A stretch of DNA of 64,000 nucleotides from Magnetospirillum sp. ME-1 (GTDB taxonomy: Bacteria > Pseudomonadota > Alphaproteobacteria > Rhodospirillales > Magnetospirillaceae). Below are positions 44,401 through 54,500 of this stretch, in pieces. Position 1 is the stretch's first letter. Each line of letters begins with the position of its first letter. The position numbers and the translations under genes were made by a program. The stretch is taken from NCBI RefSeq assembly GCF_002105535.1, contig NZ_CP015848.1, positions 1,178,907 to 1,242,906 on the forward strand, read 5' to 3'. The notes under the pieces were generated by a model that made no database searches, had not been told where the DNA came from, and saw only the letters and a list, made by a program, of their open reading frames with translations.

Positions 44401-47308
44401 CGTCGGCCCCTGGAGCCGGCCCATCGCCAAGATCATGCCGGTGCTGGACGATACCTTCCGGACCTGCCTGGACACGGGCAACCTGATCTATGCCGCCTAT
44501 GTGGCCTATGCCTCGGCCTGGATGCTGTTCGAGAAGGGCGAGCCGCTGGACGCGGTCCTGGCGCATCTGCGCAAGTACATGCCGTTCGCCGGCAACGCCC
44601 GCATTCCCTTCGCGGTCCTCATGCTCCGTCTGCAGGAACTGTTCGTGGCGGAACTGCAGGGGGTTCAGCTGCGGATCACCCCGGGCGTGCAGGGCGCCGA
44701 CGACGCCGATAATTCCTACCGGGCGCTGGTGGCGACCGCGCACGGCTATGGCGTGGCGTTCTACCACGTCATCCGCCAGGTCACGCCCTACATCATGGGC
44801 CGGTACGAGGAAGCCCTGGCGGCGGCCCGCCAGACGGCGGAGCATCTGCCCAAGATTTCGTCGTCGGCCATCGAATCCTCCCATCACTTCTTCGCGGCCA
44901 TGTCCATTACGGCCCTGCTGCCCCATGCGTCGGGAGACCGTCGCGAGGAGATGGAAACCTGGCTTGCCGAGCATCGCCGCAAGCTGCGCCTGTGGGCCGG
45001 CCATTGCCCGGAAACCTTCGCCGCCCGCTCGCTGCTGGTCGAAGCCGAGTGCGCCGCCCTGTCCGGCGGCGACAACGACGCCATGCGGATGTACGAAGAC
45101 GCCATCATGTCGGCGCGCGACCACGGCCAGCTCCATTGCGAGGCCATCGCCAACGAGCGCGCCGCGCTGTTCTGCCAGTCCAAGGGGCTGCGCAGCATCG
45201 CGGAAACCTACCTGCGCAACGCCTGCTACGCCTATTCCCGCTGGGGGGCCATGGCCAAGCTGCGCCAGCTGGAGGGGCTCTACCCCCACCTTGCCAATGC
45301 GGCGCTCCAGCTCTCCGGCTCCGCATCCGGGACGGAAAACCTGGACCTGATGACCGTCATCAAGGCCCAGCAGGCGGTCTCGGGCGAGATCGTGCTGGGA
45401 AAGCTGGTGGAATCCCTGCTGCGGATCGTGGTCGAGCATGCCGGTGCCGATCGCGGCCTGCTGATCCTCAGCCAGGACAGCGGCTTTTCCATCGCCGCCA
45501 CTGCCATGGTCGAAGGCGACATCATCGCCGTTTCCACCGCCAATCGCGCCCCGACCGCCGACGATCTGCCGCCTTCGCTGTTCCAGTACGTGGTCCGCAC
45601 CCGTGAACGCATCGTCATCGACAACGCCACCAGCCCCAATTCCTTCATGACCGAGGGCTACGCCGTCGATACCGGCGTCAATTCCATGATGTGCCTGCCG
45701 GTGGTCACCCACGGCGCCCTGTCCGCCGTCCTGTACCTCGAGAACCATCTGGCGGCGGGCGCCTTCACCCGCGACCGCATCGCCGTCCTCGACCTGCTGG
45801 CCACCCAGGCGTCCATCTCGCTGGAAAACGCCCAGCTCTATACCGAGATGGAGGAACGGGTCCGCGACCGGACCAGGGAACTGGCCGAGACCCTGGGGAC
45901 CGTCAAGCACAAGAGCGAGCAGGTTTCCGCCCTGCTGGACAATTCCGGCCAGGGCTTCCTGTCCTTCCGCGCCGACCTGATCGTCGAGCCCGAGTTCAGC
46001 CTTCCCTGCCTGGCGTTCTTTGGCGGATCGCCGGCCGGCCGGCCCATCGATGCCTTGCTGGCCCCCGATGATCCCCAGGCGCGCGAGACCATCCGGGCCG
46101 GCATCAGGGAAGCGCTGACCGAGGACGACGTCTTCCGGGCCGAGCTGTACCTGTCGCTGCTGCCCGGCGAAATCACCGTGGCGGGGCGGACGCTGAAGGC
46201 GGAGTTCAAGCGCCTCGACCGCGCGATCATGGCGGTGCTCACCGACGTGACCGGGGAAAAGCAGCTGGCCGCCCAGGTGGAGCGCGAGCGCACCCGCCTG
46301 GAAATGATCGCCGCCGCCGTGACCAACAGCACCGACTTCTTCAACGCGGTGGACGAGTTCATCGCCTTCGTCGAGAGCGGCCCGGCGCCCTGGCGCCAGC
46401 GGAGCCAGGCGGCCCTGTACCGCGCCATCCATACCTTCAAGGGCACCTTCAACCAGTTGGGCTTCCATCTCCTGCCCGCCATGCTGCACGAGGTGGAAGG
46501 CGAACTCCGGCCCCTGGAGCACGGCATGCACATGGCGGTCGGGGTCTTCGCCCGCGACTGGCAATCGGTGATCGCCGCCGATCTCGAGACCGTGCGCTCG
46601 GCGCTGGGCGACGACTTCATGGCGCGCCGCGGCGTGGTGACCATTTCCATGGATCAGGCCAAGCGCTTCGAGCGCTTCGCCCGCGGCCTGCTGGAGAAAG
46701 GCGAGATCCCCAAGGTTCTGGAAGAGATCGCCGCCATCCGCATGATTTCGCTGCGCCAGGCCATCCTGGATTTCGACAAGATGATCCAGGACCTTTCCGC
46801 CCGCCTGGAAAAGGAGGTCGCTCCCCTGGTGGTTACCGGCGACGACATCCAGGTCGATCCGGAAGTCTTCGGCCATCTGCTGCGGTCTTTGGGCCATGTG
46901 TTCCGCAACGCGGTGGACCACGGCATCGAATCCCCGGATTCCCGGCTGTCCTCGGGCAAGCCGGAAGTGGGCACCATCACCTGCGCCATCCGGCACAGGG
47001 ACGGAGAACTGGACATCCACATTTCCGACGATGGCGCCGGTATCGACGTGGAGATGCTGCGGCGGCGGGCCGAGCAGGTCGTCACCGCCGATGCCGGCCA
47101 ATGGGGCCTGGCCGATCTGGTCTTCGCCGATGGCGTCAGCGTGCGTGCCGCGGCATCGGAAATGTCCGGCAGGGGCGTCGGCATGGGCGCCGTAAAGGCG
47201 ACGGTCGAGGACCTGGGCGGCAGCGTCCGGGTCAGCACCGTGCCGGGCCGGGGAACGGAATTCCTGTTGCGGATCCCCATTCCGCCAGCGGTGGAGAAAA
47301 GGGTCTAG
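41450..47308 (+). CDS. Giant signalling fusion: pseudokinase, AAA ATPase, helical repeats, GAF, PAS-like, HPt and CheA-like ATPase
   Basis: 1952 residues after GGGGAACG. The kinase-like region is about 1-280: FHKAVTPDHILID replaces HRD, LFTGFGSAS replaces DFG, and YMAPEQ with DLYSLGVILYEL is kept. The ATPase region has Walker A AGYSGIGKSA (about 340) and Walker B LFLDDLQWMD (about 465). A long helical, TPR-like middle reaches about 1300. GAF is at about 1315-1460 and a PAS-like region at about 1490-1600. HPt has AIHTFKGTFNQLGF (His about 1660). The CheA-type ATPase end has FRNAVDHGIE and SGRGVGMGAVK. It lacks a receiver, so it must signal to a separate regulator. The related family usually ends in HisKA rather than HPt/CheA. 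Confidence 0.85.
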   Translation: MFSSLGISVAEIICQDEGGVLSRGAGPRGEPVLLRSAASDRPPQAVVARLRREFDLRTELDSGWAVIPTALEEVSGRPVLILADPGGEPLSRLMEPGPRTLRPAEVARLVRLSVAVARSLGNIHAAGLFHKAVTPDHILIDENRRSALFTGFGSASALRREQRHSEMAGPLSGSVVYMAPEQTGRMNRSVDSRCDLYSLGVILYELFTGLRPFAASDPMEWVHCHIARRAAPPHERSVGVPPQISAIIMKLLAKTAEDRYQTADGLAADLERCLANWSADGRVTEFPLGQDDHSGLLSIPERLYGREAESERLQAAFARVADERKPELVLVAGYSGIGKSALVSQILPIMVERDGLFGAGKFDQHKRDIPYAPFAQAFHSLIRQILATPESDIRRWKEAFLQALGGHGQLIIDLIPQMELVIGPQQSLPKLPTSETQVRFFTAFRRFVGVLARPEQPLVLFLDDLQWMDSGSMKLLEHLMTHPEMRHLLLIGSYRDNEVDASHPLLQSIELIRKTGARVEDILLRPLAYGDLERLVVDSLHCQAGQAAALVALIFEKTAGNPFFAIQFLTSLFEEKLLWFDRVRSEWAWDLEGIARLGYSDNVVALMAAKLRRLPEAEQAQLRRVACMGSGATLDLLTAAFDSPVDETLFQIDAAIRSGFLIRHGDRLDFAHDRIQEAAYLSIPADELAPMHLRIGRRMLDLIAPEDLDDQLFNVIHHLNLGCGLIADPGEREALCALNAQAGRRARASSANASARSYFVQARDLLADDAWETRYNETFALYLDTSECEYLVGNHGAADELFGMLLGKARSDELSAKVWRLRFRMFMVSGRYGEAVAIAVEALARFGLVCPQTEEETFQAVVAARQELAAHLEGRNVADLANLPECRIPAVSALIGVIADAIPAVYHVRPNLYPLLGLVGINLSLTHGVTEDSSAAFSGYAVSLVGRFEDFTTGLEFSELALRLGERFDSAPLRGTLLFRHGYFVGPWSRPIAKIMPVLDDTFRTCLDTGNLIYAAYVAYASAWMLFEKGEPLDAVLAHLRKYMPFAGNARIPFAVLMLRLQELFVAELQGVQLRITPGVQGADDADNSYRALVATAHGYGVAFYHVIRQVTPYIMGRYEEALAAARQTAEHLPKISSSAIESSHHFFAAMSITALLPHASGDRREEMETWLAEHRRKLRLWAGHCPETFAARSLLVEAECAALSGGDNDAMRMYEDAIMSARDHGQLHCEAIANERAALFCQSKGLRSIAETYLRNACYAYSRWGAMAKLRQLEGLYPHLANAALQLSGSASGTENLDLMTVIKAQQAVSGEIVLGKLVESLLRIVVEHAGADRGLLILSQDSGFSIAATAMVEGDIIAVSTANRAPTADDLPPSLFQYVVRTRERIVIDNATSPNSFMTEGYAVDTGVNSMMCLPVVTHGALSAVLYLENHLAAGAFTRDRIAVLDLLATQASISLENAQLYTEMEERVRDRTRELAETLGTVKHKSEQVSALLDNSGQGFLSFRADLIVEPEFSLPCLAFFGGSPAGRPIDALLAPDDPQARETIRAGIREALTEDDVFRAELYLSLLPGEITVAGRTLKAEFKRLDRAIMAVLTDVTGEKQLAAQVERERTRLEMIAAAVTNSTDFFNAVDEFIAFVESGPAPWRQRSQAALYRAIHTFKGTFNQLGFHLLPAMLHEVEGELRPLEHGMHMAVGVFARDWQSVIAADLETVRSALGDDFMARRGVVTISMDQAKRFERFARGLLEKGEIPKVLEEIAAIRMISLRQAILDFDKMIQDLSARLEKEVAPLVVTGDDIQVDPEVFGHLLRSLGHVFRNAVDHGIESPDSRLSSGKPEVGTITCAIRHRDGELDIHISDDGAGIDVEMLRRRAEQVVTADAGQWGLADLVFADGVSVRAAASEMSGRGVGMGAVKATVEDLGGSVRVSTVPGRGTEFLLRIPIPPAVEKRV

Positions 47309-47370
47309 GGCGTCGTCTTCGAACCGGTGAACGACGAAATTCTGAACGGATTCGGTATGGGGCAGATCAA

Positions 47371-48540
47371 GTGAAAGCAATTTCCGTTCCCGAGGAACGG
47401 ATGTGGGCGGCCATCGGCGACGAACTGTCCGACCCGACCATCGGCGAGGACCTGCGGCGGCGCCAGGGTCTGTTGTCGCCTTGCGCCATTCAGCTTCCCC
47501 GCCACGACGCCGAGCGGATCGAGCGGGCGGTGCATGTCCTCGACGCCGCCTTCGCCGATCCCATCCTGGTCGAGGCGGCGCTGGAGATCGCCCGGGGCGA
47601 GGGCCTGCCCGACCATGGCCTGGGCGGCTGGATGCTGGGCTTCGACTTCCACCTGACGCCGGAGGGGCCGCGTCTGATCGAGATCAACACCAATCCCGGT
47701 GGCATGCTGGCGGTGGCGGTCCAGGCCCGTGCCCTGGCCGCCTGCCGGCCCGACCTGGGCGACGCCCCCGAGGTGGAGGGAATCGCGCTGGACGCCTTTC
47801 GCGACGAATGGGAACGCCAGCGCGGCGAGGTCACGCTCGGCCGGGTGGCGATCATCGACGACGCCCCGCCCAGCCAGTACCTGGAACCCGAGTTCCAGCT
47901 CTACCGAAGACTGTTCCAGCGGGCCGGCTATCAGGCCGAGATTCTCGATCCCGGCCAGTTCCGGGCCGGCGCGGTGGACATGGTCTATAACCGCCTGGTG
48001 GATTTCAGCCTGGATTCGGCTGCGCATCGGGCGCTGGCCGAGGCTTGGCGCGACGGCCGCACCGTGGTCACCCCCGACCCGCGCGCCCATTTCCTTTATT
48101 CCGACAAGCGGGTGATGGCGCTGCTCTCCGACGAGCAGGCGCTGCGCACCATCGGCGTGCGTCCCGACATCGCCGCCAACGTCGCCCGGGTGGTGCCGCC
48201 CACGATCCCCGTCACCGCCGCCAACGCCGAGGAGCTGTGGGCCGGGCGCAAGCGCTGGTTCTTCAAGCCGGCCAAGGGCCATGCCGGCAAGGCGGTCTAT
48301 CGCGGCGAAAAGCTGTCGCGCTCCACCTGGCCCGTCATCCTGGCCTCGCCCTACGTGGCCCAGCTTTACGTGCCGCCGTCGCGCCTGCGCCCGGACCATG
48401 TGGAGGATGAACTGAAGGTCGATATCCGGGCCAATGCCTGGGGCGGCCGCGTCGTCCAGCTGGCGGCCCGGCTGTACCAGGGCCAGACCACCAACTTCCG
48501 CACCCCGGGCGGCGGCTTCGCCCCGGTCTTCGTGGGCTGA
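47371..48540 (+). CDS. ATP-grasp-like protein
   Basis: 389 residues from a GTG start with GGGG upstream; an ATG at 47401 is an alternative. Near residues 105-115, RLIEINTNPGGM has the E-x-N metal/ATP motif. Near 300, RWFFKPAKGHAGKAVYRG is the ATP-binding K-x-x-x-G segment, followed by VDIRANAWGGRVVQLAARLY and FRTPGGGFAPVF. The E-x-N-like motif comes before the lysine segment, the reverse of the usual order, so it may be permuted or have two half-sites. It lies 62 bases after the giant kinase gene and is likely in its operon. Substrate unknown. Confidence 0.65.
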   Translation: MKAISVPEERMWAAIGDELSDPTIGEDLRRRQGLLSPCAIQLPRHDAERIERAVHVLDAAFADPILVEAALEIARGEGLPDHGLGGWMLGFDFHLTPEGPRLIEINTNPGGMLAVAVQARALAACRPDLGDAPEVEGIALDAFRDEWERQRGEVTLGRVAIIDDAPPSQYLEPEFQLYRRLFQRAGYQAEILDPGQFRAGAVDMVYNRLVDFSLDSAAHRALAEAWRDGRTVVTPDPRAHFLYSDKRVMALLSDEQALRTIGVRPDIAANVARVVPPTIPVTAANAEELWAGRKRWFFKPAKGHAGKAVYRGEKLSRSTWPVILASPYVAQLYVPPSRLRPDHVEDELKVDIRANAWGGRVVQLAARLYQGQTTNFRTPGGGFAPVFVG

Positions 48541-48590
48541 AGGCCGAACCACAGAGTTGCCGTCTGATCACGGTCCGGCCGCCCCGAATC

Positions 48591-51500
48591 TTAACGGCCC
48601 TGTGTTACCTGGCCGAGAAGAATGGATGTCAGCTCCCAGGACGCCATTTCCTGCGCCCGCGTGTGGTGCAGGACCCGGTCGTTGAAATCGTCGTACAGGT
48701 AGAACATCTTGGACAGCGACGTGTAGTAAGCGGTTCCCAGCGAATACATCTCCATTCCACTTTTCAGATAGCGGATGGCGGTGCGGCGGATACGTTCATC
48801 GCCCTGCCCAATCAGGACGAAGAGTGCGGCCGACTGGCCGATGTCGCTGAACGGGAACAGATGCGGCGCGTTGAAGCGCTCGAACAATGTGTCGAGTTCG
48901 TTGAAAAGCACCTGTGGCGTTACGCAAATGGGGCCGCTGTTTCCTTTGCCGAACCGGTTGAGCGACAATTCCAGTGCGGAGGCGTCGAGAAGCAGGCTGT
49001 CGAGCATCACCTTGAGACCGCGCATTCGATTAAGTACAGGATAGCGATGAATGCGCAAATTGTTGTAAAGCGTGAAACGAAGCATCTCCTTCTCTGATCC
49101 AAGGTTCAGCGTTGGTGCCTTCCACAATTCGATCAGATTCAAAAGGCGTTTCAACTGCAAGCTCCACGGGGAGTGCTCTTTATTGCTGTTCTCAAAGCAT
49201 CTGGAGTAACCTTCGACCCGCCAGTTCTCCTCGTCCGTGCTTTCCAGGGCCAATCCAAGAGAGCAGGCGGCCGTGACGGCGTCGGTGGGGATGATGTCGT
49301 GCTCGATGGGAATCTCGCCGTCTTTGACCCAGTTGCTGTCTTTGGACGACCGTCCGGTGTCGCGGGCCAGGGTGAACCAATGGCCGGCGCGTTCGAGGGC
49401 ATAGACACCGAATTCAAACAACTGGAGCCGGTAGCTGCGCAACGCCTCGGCGCCGTCATTCCAGTGGTCTCGAAGCCACCGGTTGGCGTCGGTATCGTCC
49501 GGCAGGGCACTGATCACCCGGAATGACCAGAGGTAACGCGCCACCGTCTGGGCGACCATGACCATTTCGGTGGCGGCATCGTCGAAATGGCCGTCCTCGG
49601 CCCGCATTTCCGCACCGGCCATACTGAGGTGAAGCGAAATCAGCAGCCGGCTGTCGGCATGGTGGGGGGTGTTGAAGCTCAGCCGGTGATTGCCGGCGTC
49701 GTCCCGGTCGTTCCACTTGCCGAACCAGTCGGACAGCCATTCGCCCTGCCAAACCAGCGCGTTGGCGTTCTGGGAGACGCCATGCGCGGGATCGGAAACG
49801 TGGTCGAGGTGGAGCCATGTCCGAAGGGTGTCGAACAACGGAGCGGCGCTGCCGGGCACCGGCATTTTTTTGGCCGGAATCGACGGCTTGCCTATGATCA
49901 GGCTGCACACGGAGACGCGGGCCAGGATCCCTTCGGCCAGATTGGCTACGACGCCGGCGGCCGCGCGCTTCAGGAAGGACGGCGAATTGCCGCCCGCCAG
50001 GGTTCTCCATCCCGTTTCGAGAACCTGAAGCTTGTAAGCGGAGCTTTGCCGGCGGTGGTTCGTGTAGCGCCGGATTTCATGCAGCGCCATACAGTAATGA
50101 AAATGTGACCGCAGCAGATATCCCTCTGCCCCTTCATATCGCTCAATGTCTTGTTTGGTTCTTTTTGTTGATATGTCGCGTCCTTCTGTTACATAGCCCT
50201 TTATGTTAACAGATGGAATTGCAGATCTTCCCTTGAAGAAATAGAGGTCGCCGCTTTTATTGTGAATGTCGGAGATGATCAGGGCGAAGCCGGAATGGGT
50301 CACCTTGTCTGGCCTCTCCGACAAATGAGTCTTCCCATCCCTGACGAAGGGCAGTGTCGCCCGCAATTCCGCCACCGCCTTTTCGACGATGGTCGAACTG
50401 GTGTCGATGTCGCACCACAGCTTTTCCGACACCCAGGCGATGGCGAACAGAGGCTGATAGAGCAGACCGGCATGCTTCAGCGTTTCGCCTTCGGGAGCCA
50501 GGGTGTGCCGGCGGGGGGGCGTCTTGGTGCCGTCGTCCAGGCTGTAGTCGAAACGGATGTAATAGGTGAGGAACTTCCGGGCCAGATGATAGGCTTCGAC
50601 GTACTCGCCCTCCGCCCGCTCGAAATCGCCGGAAAGCTCGCTGGCCATGCCCACCTGCATCATCAGGCGAAGGCGGGTCAACGCCCAGCCCAGCGGGATG
50701 ACCGGATAGGTGCCGGCGGGATTGTCCAGGATGCGGCCCAGGATGCCCTCGGCTTCCTTGGCGGTGGGGTGGCCGCCGGTTCCGGCCAGCAGGGCGTGCA
50801 GTTCCTGGTCGGCCAGACGCAAGGCCCGCCGATAGTGCTGGCAGGCGATGTCGTATTCCTGATCGTATTCATAGAGCTCGCCCAAGGCGGCGAGAATATC
50901 CAGGCTTTCCGGTTCCCGGCCGGTCAGCTGGGCGCGGTAGCTGGCCTTCAGCGCCTGGGATTCGTCGAGGGTGAAGTTCAGCGCCGCCATCTCGCTTTCA
51001 TTGTATTGCGAGATGTAGGAGATCTCCTGGCTGATCTCGCCGCGGAAGCGGAAATCGTACATGCCGTTGACGACCCGATGCAGGTATCGGTGGCCGAAAT
51101 GCCCGACGATGTCGGACAGCAGCTCGCGGATATCCGGGGCGCGGTGGATGTGGGTGAGCTCGTCCACACGCTCGATGTTGCGCCAGCTGAAGGCGCGGCG
51201 ATGGAACTTGAACAGGTTGTCGGTAAGGTCGAAGGCCGACAGCGCCATCTTGTCGTCCCGGTGCAGCAGGCGGGGGCCCAGCTTGGCGGTGAGGTGGCGG
51301 TATACTTCGGCCAGAAACTGGATGCGGACGATGGCGGGGGGATTGAGGCAGATGATCTCGGTACTGCGTCCGACCGGGTCCGTCGCCTGTTCCCGATCGG
51401 GCAGCACCCGGTTCTTCAGACGGATCAGGTCGGCGACCATCTCCTTCAGGCGCTTGGGATTGCCGGTGCTGCGGTAGGTCAGGTACTGGCAGAGGTCGCG

Positions 51501-54500
51501 CAGCACCACGGCCTGCCAGACGGACGGCAACAGGACGGGCTTGCCGTGATAGACGGTGTGCCATACCTCGAGACCAGCCGGCTTCGGCGGCTTGCCGTCC
51601 TCCGCCGACATGAAGACCAGACCGCGTTCCGGGCGGCGGCGGAACCAGGGGAACCAATAATGGTTTTCCGCCTGCCACTGCTCCTGGTAATGCACGGCGA
51701 TCTGGTGCCGCTTTTCCAGATAGAACTGCACCATTTCGTCGAGGCGCTTCTTTTCACCTTGGACGTGGTGGCCGGAATGGGTGTCGGTCAGCAGCGAGGG
51801 AATGTACATTTCCGCGTCGAAGATGCTGGTCAGCAGCGCGGCCCCGGAATGCATGTCGGCCAGCCATTCGTCGTGCAACAGCCTGCCGCCGACAAAGATG
51901 AAGCGGGCCGGACTGTCGGCGATGACCCGCTTCAGGTCCGACAGCAGCCGGTTGGTCATGATGGCGCGCTGGCGCTCATCGAACTGGATACCGCCCGAAG
52001 CGGGGGCCGTCGTCTCGTCCTTGCGCGGGCCGTCGGCCCCGGCCTTGTCGCCCATGGCCGGAACATAATGCCCGCTCTTGGCCCACAGCTTGTCCATTTC
52101 GTCGAAAACGAAGGTGATTTCCGGCGAGGGAATGCCAAGGCGCATCCACTTGCCGCCGGGCAATTCCCAATAGGATCTCGTGCAGTCGCGGATGATGGAA
52201 ATGAAGGCCGCTTCCACCGCCCGGGGATCGATCGGCTTGCGATCGACAGTTCCGGTTTCCTGCGCACCGCCGATCAGGGTGTGGACCCAGCGGGCCGGGG
52301 CCCAGATGTCGCGCTGTCGGTTGGAGACGGTTCTGGCGGTCAGGCCATCCAACAGATCATCGATCCTCTTCAGCATGCTCCTGTAGGGAAGGATGGGGAA
52401 GTAGTTGATGAATTTCAGCCAAATGACATACATTCCAAGGAATACTAGAATATGATAGAGGCGGATGCCGTTAATTGCTGGGCGATCCGGTATGTTTTCC
52501 GTATTAAATGTGGCCTTCAGATTGTTTAGATCATCTCGCTTAATGCTAGTGCTATTTTTTAATTTTGATGTTTCTTCCTTTAGCTGGTCAAGGACGTCAA
52601 TAATTGATGATGGAGATTTTCTCGTCACCTCAGATTCGATGTAGTTTGATAGTGATGACAATATCCTTGAGACATTTTCTTGCTGAGCGGATGTCTCGTT
52701 TGATTGCTTTGGCTTTGCTGATGTTTTTTGTTGTGGCGTTATTTGGTTGATGATTGTATTTATGTTGGATTTGATGTTGTTAATTTCATTTACTTTGCTT
52801 GACGTTAATGCGTTATTCTTGTCGCGAAGCTTGCTTAGGCCGGCTTCAATTGATTCTATCTGTCTGCCGTAGTTGATTATTTCAATATCTGATAGCGCTA
52901 TAAGCCGTTCTATCTCAGACAGGGATTTTCCATCCTTTGTCAGAGGGGTGTTCTTTGTATATGAACGTTCTTTCTGATCGAACCGTGGATCGGTGCTTGC
53001 CAGGAAAATGCTAAGCATTGATGATGATATGATCTTGTTCTGTCTGTAGAGTATATCTGATTCGCCCCATGATAGTATTGGTATGTATAGTGTATCGATT
53101 AGGGGCCAGGTGCTGCTGGCTTTGCATAGGAACCTGGCAATACGTCCCATTTTAATGTTGTTTGGTTCGTCGTCTATCTTGCATTGAATGCCGCTTGTTT
53201 CGTAAAGTTCCTCTCGGATATGGAATGAATCTTTCGTAAACAGCGCGGTCAGTATGACGAGCGTTATTCCTCCGCAGATCCGCATGATCACGGCGAGGTG
53301 GGCGTTCCAGTCAATGAATTGGCGATGGTACTGCTCCCTCAGGGATTGCAGCATGCCGTGAATGACGCTCTCGTGGCGAAGTTGGTCAAAGCCGAGGTTG
53401 ACGGTTGCGATGATGGGCGGGGTGTAGAGGCGATAAATCTGCCAGGTGAGGGTCATCTGCTCCAGGCGACGATACCAATCGGTGGCGTCATAGCCGTGAA
53501 AGGGGCTGTTCTGCTCTGCCTTGTTTTCTTCCTGCTCGTCTGGAGTGAGTTCTTTTCCAGAAAAAACACCGCTTAATCTCGATATAAAGAAAAATTCAAA
53601 TAGCATTAGTGCCATGATGCAGATAATTGACCATAATATGATGTGTTCATCGCTCATGTTTGTTATTGAAAGGTTGTTTTCTGTGCCATTTGTGCGCAAT
53701 TTATATAGTATATTTTCCCTGATATGTTTTGAGTTGTTTATCGACGTTATGAGTATCGACATGCCGAATATCATAAACAGTGATGCTTTGGCTGTAATTA
53801 CGACTTGAGCCAATATGGGTTTTATTGATATATTCGGAATTTCTTTTTGGGAGATGCGCTGGTTTATCTCTGCCGAGATTGTTATGGCAAATATAAAATA
53901 TAATACAAATAAAAACGCAATTGAAGAGTGCGGGGCTCCCAGTGCTGATGTGATGTCTGGCTTTGTTCCGCATATTTTATATGTAATTATTACGGATATT
54001 GCCATGCTTAATGACATATTTGTTGTGGCTAGGTATCTGAGTGTGTTGACGAGCCTTGGGTTGTTGCGGATGGTTGTGCATATGGCCCCTGTTAATAATA
54101 TGTATGTTGTTGGCATTATTATTAACGCCAAGTTCTGGTCCGATTTGCCGAATAGTTTGCTCCAATGTGCAAGGGTCGTGAATGAGATCAGCAGGAACAT
54201 CAAGATGTCCGCCAGGACCCAAACGATCAGGATGAGGCTGGCGTTTGGATAGATGCGTGATCTCCACGCGTACATCAGGCCGAAGATGATCGGGCCGGTC
54301 AGCAGGAACGACAGTGTGTAGCCGATGATTCGGGTGAACACTTCAGATGAGGTCAGCAGGAATCCCGACAGTCGCATGACCAGGACCAGGGTACTGATCA
54401 GCAGGGTCAACACCGTCACGGCCATGAGGGCGTCGACCACCGATTTGCCGCCCTGGATGCGGCGAAAGCGTTCGTAGTGATTATTGGTGTACTCGTCCAG

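Noticed and set aside
41783-47380. Minus-strand open frame of about 1865 codons opposite the giant kinase fusion
   Set aside because: It is a GC-rich shadow of the plus-strand gene; the plus frame has many conserved motifs, the minus frame none.
50262-52448. Plus-strand open frame of about 730 codons opposite the large NTPase gene
   Set aside because: The minus strand carries the Walker B region and coherent helical protein here; the plus product is repetitive and stops where the AT-rich part begins.
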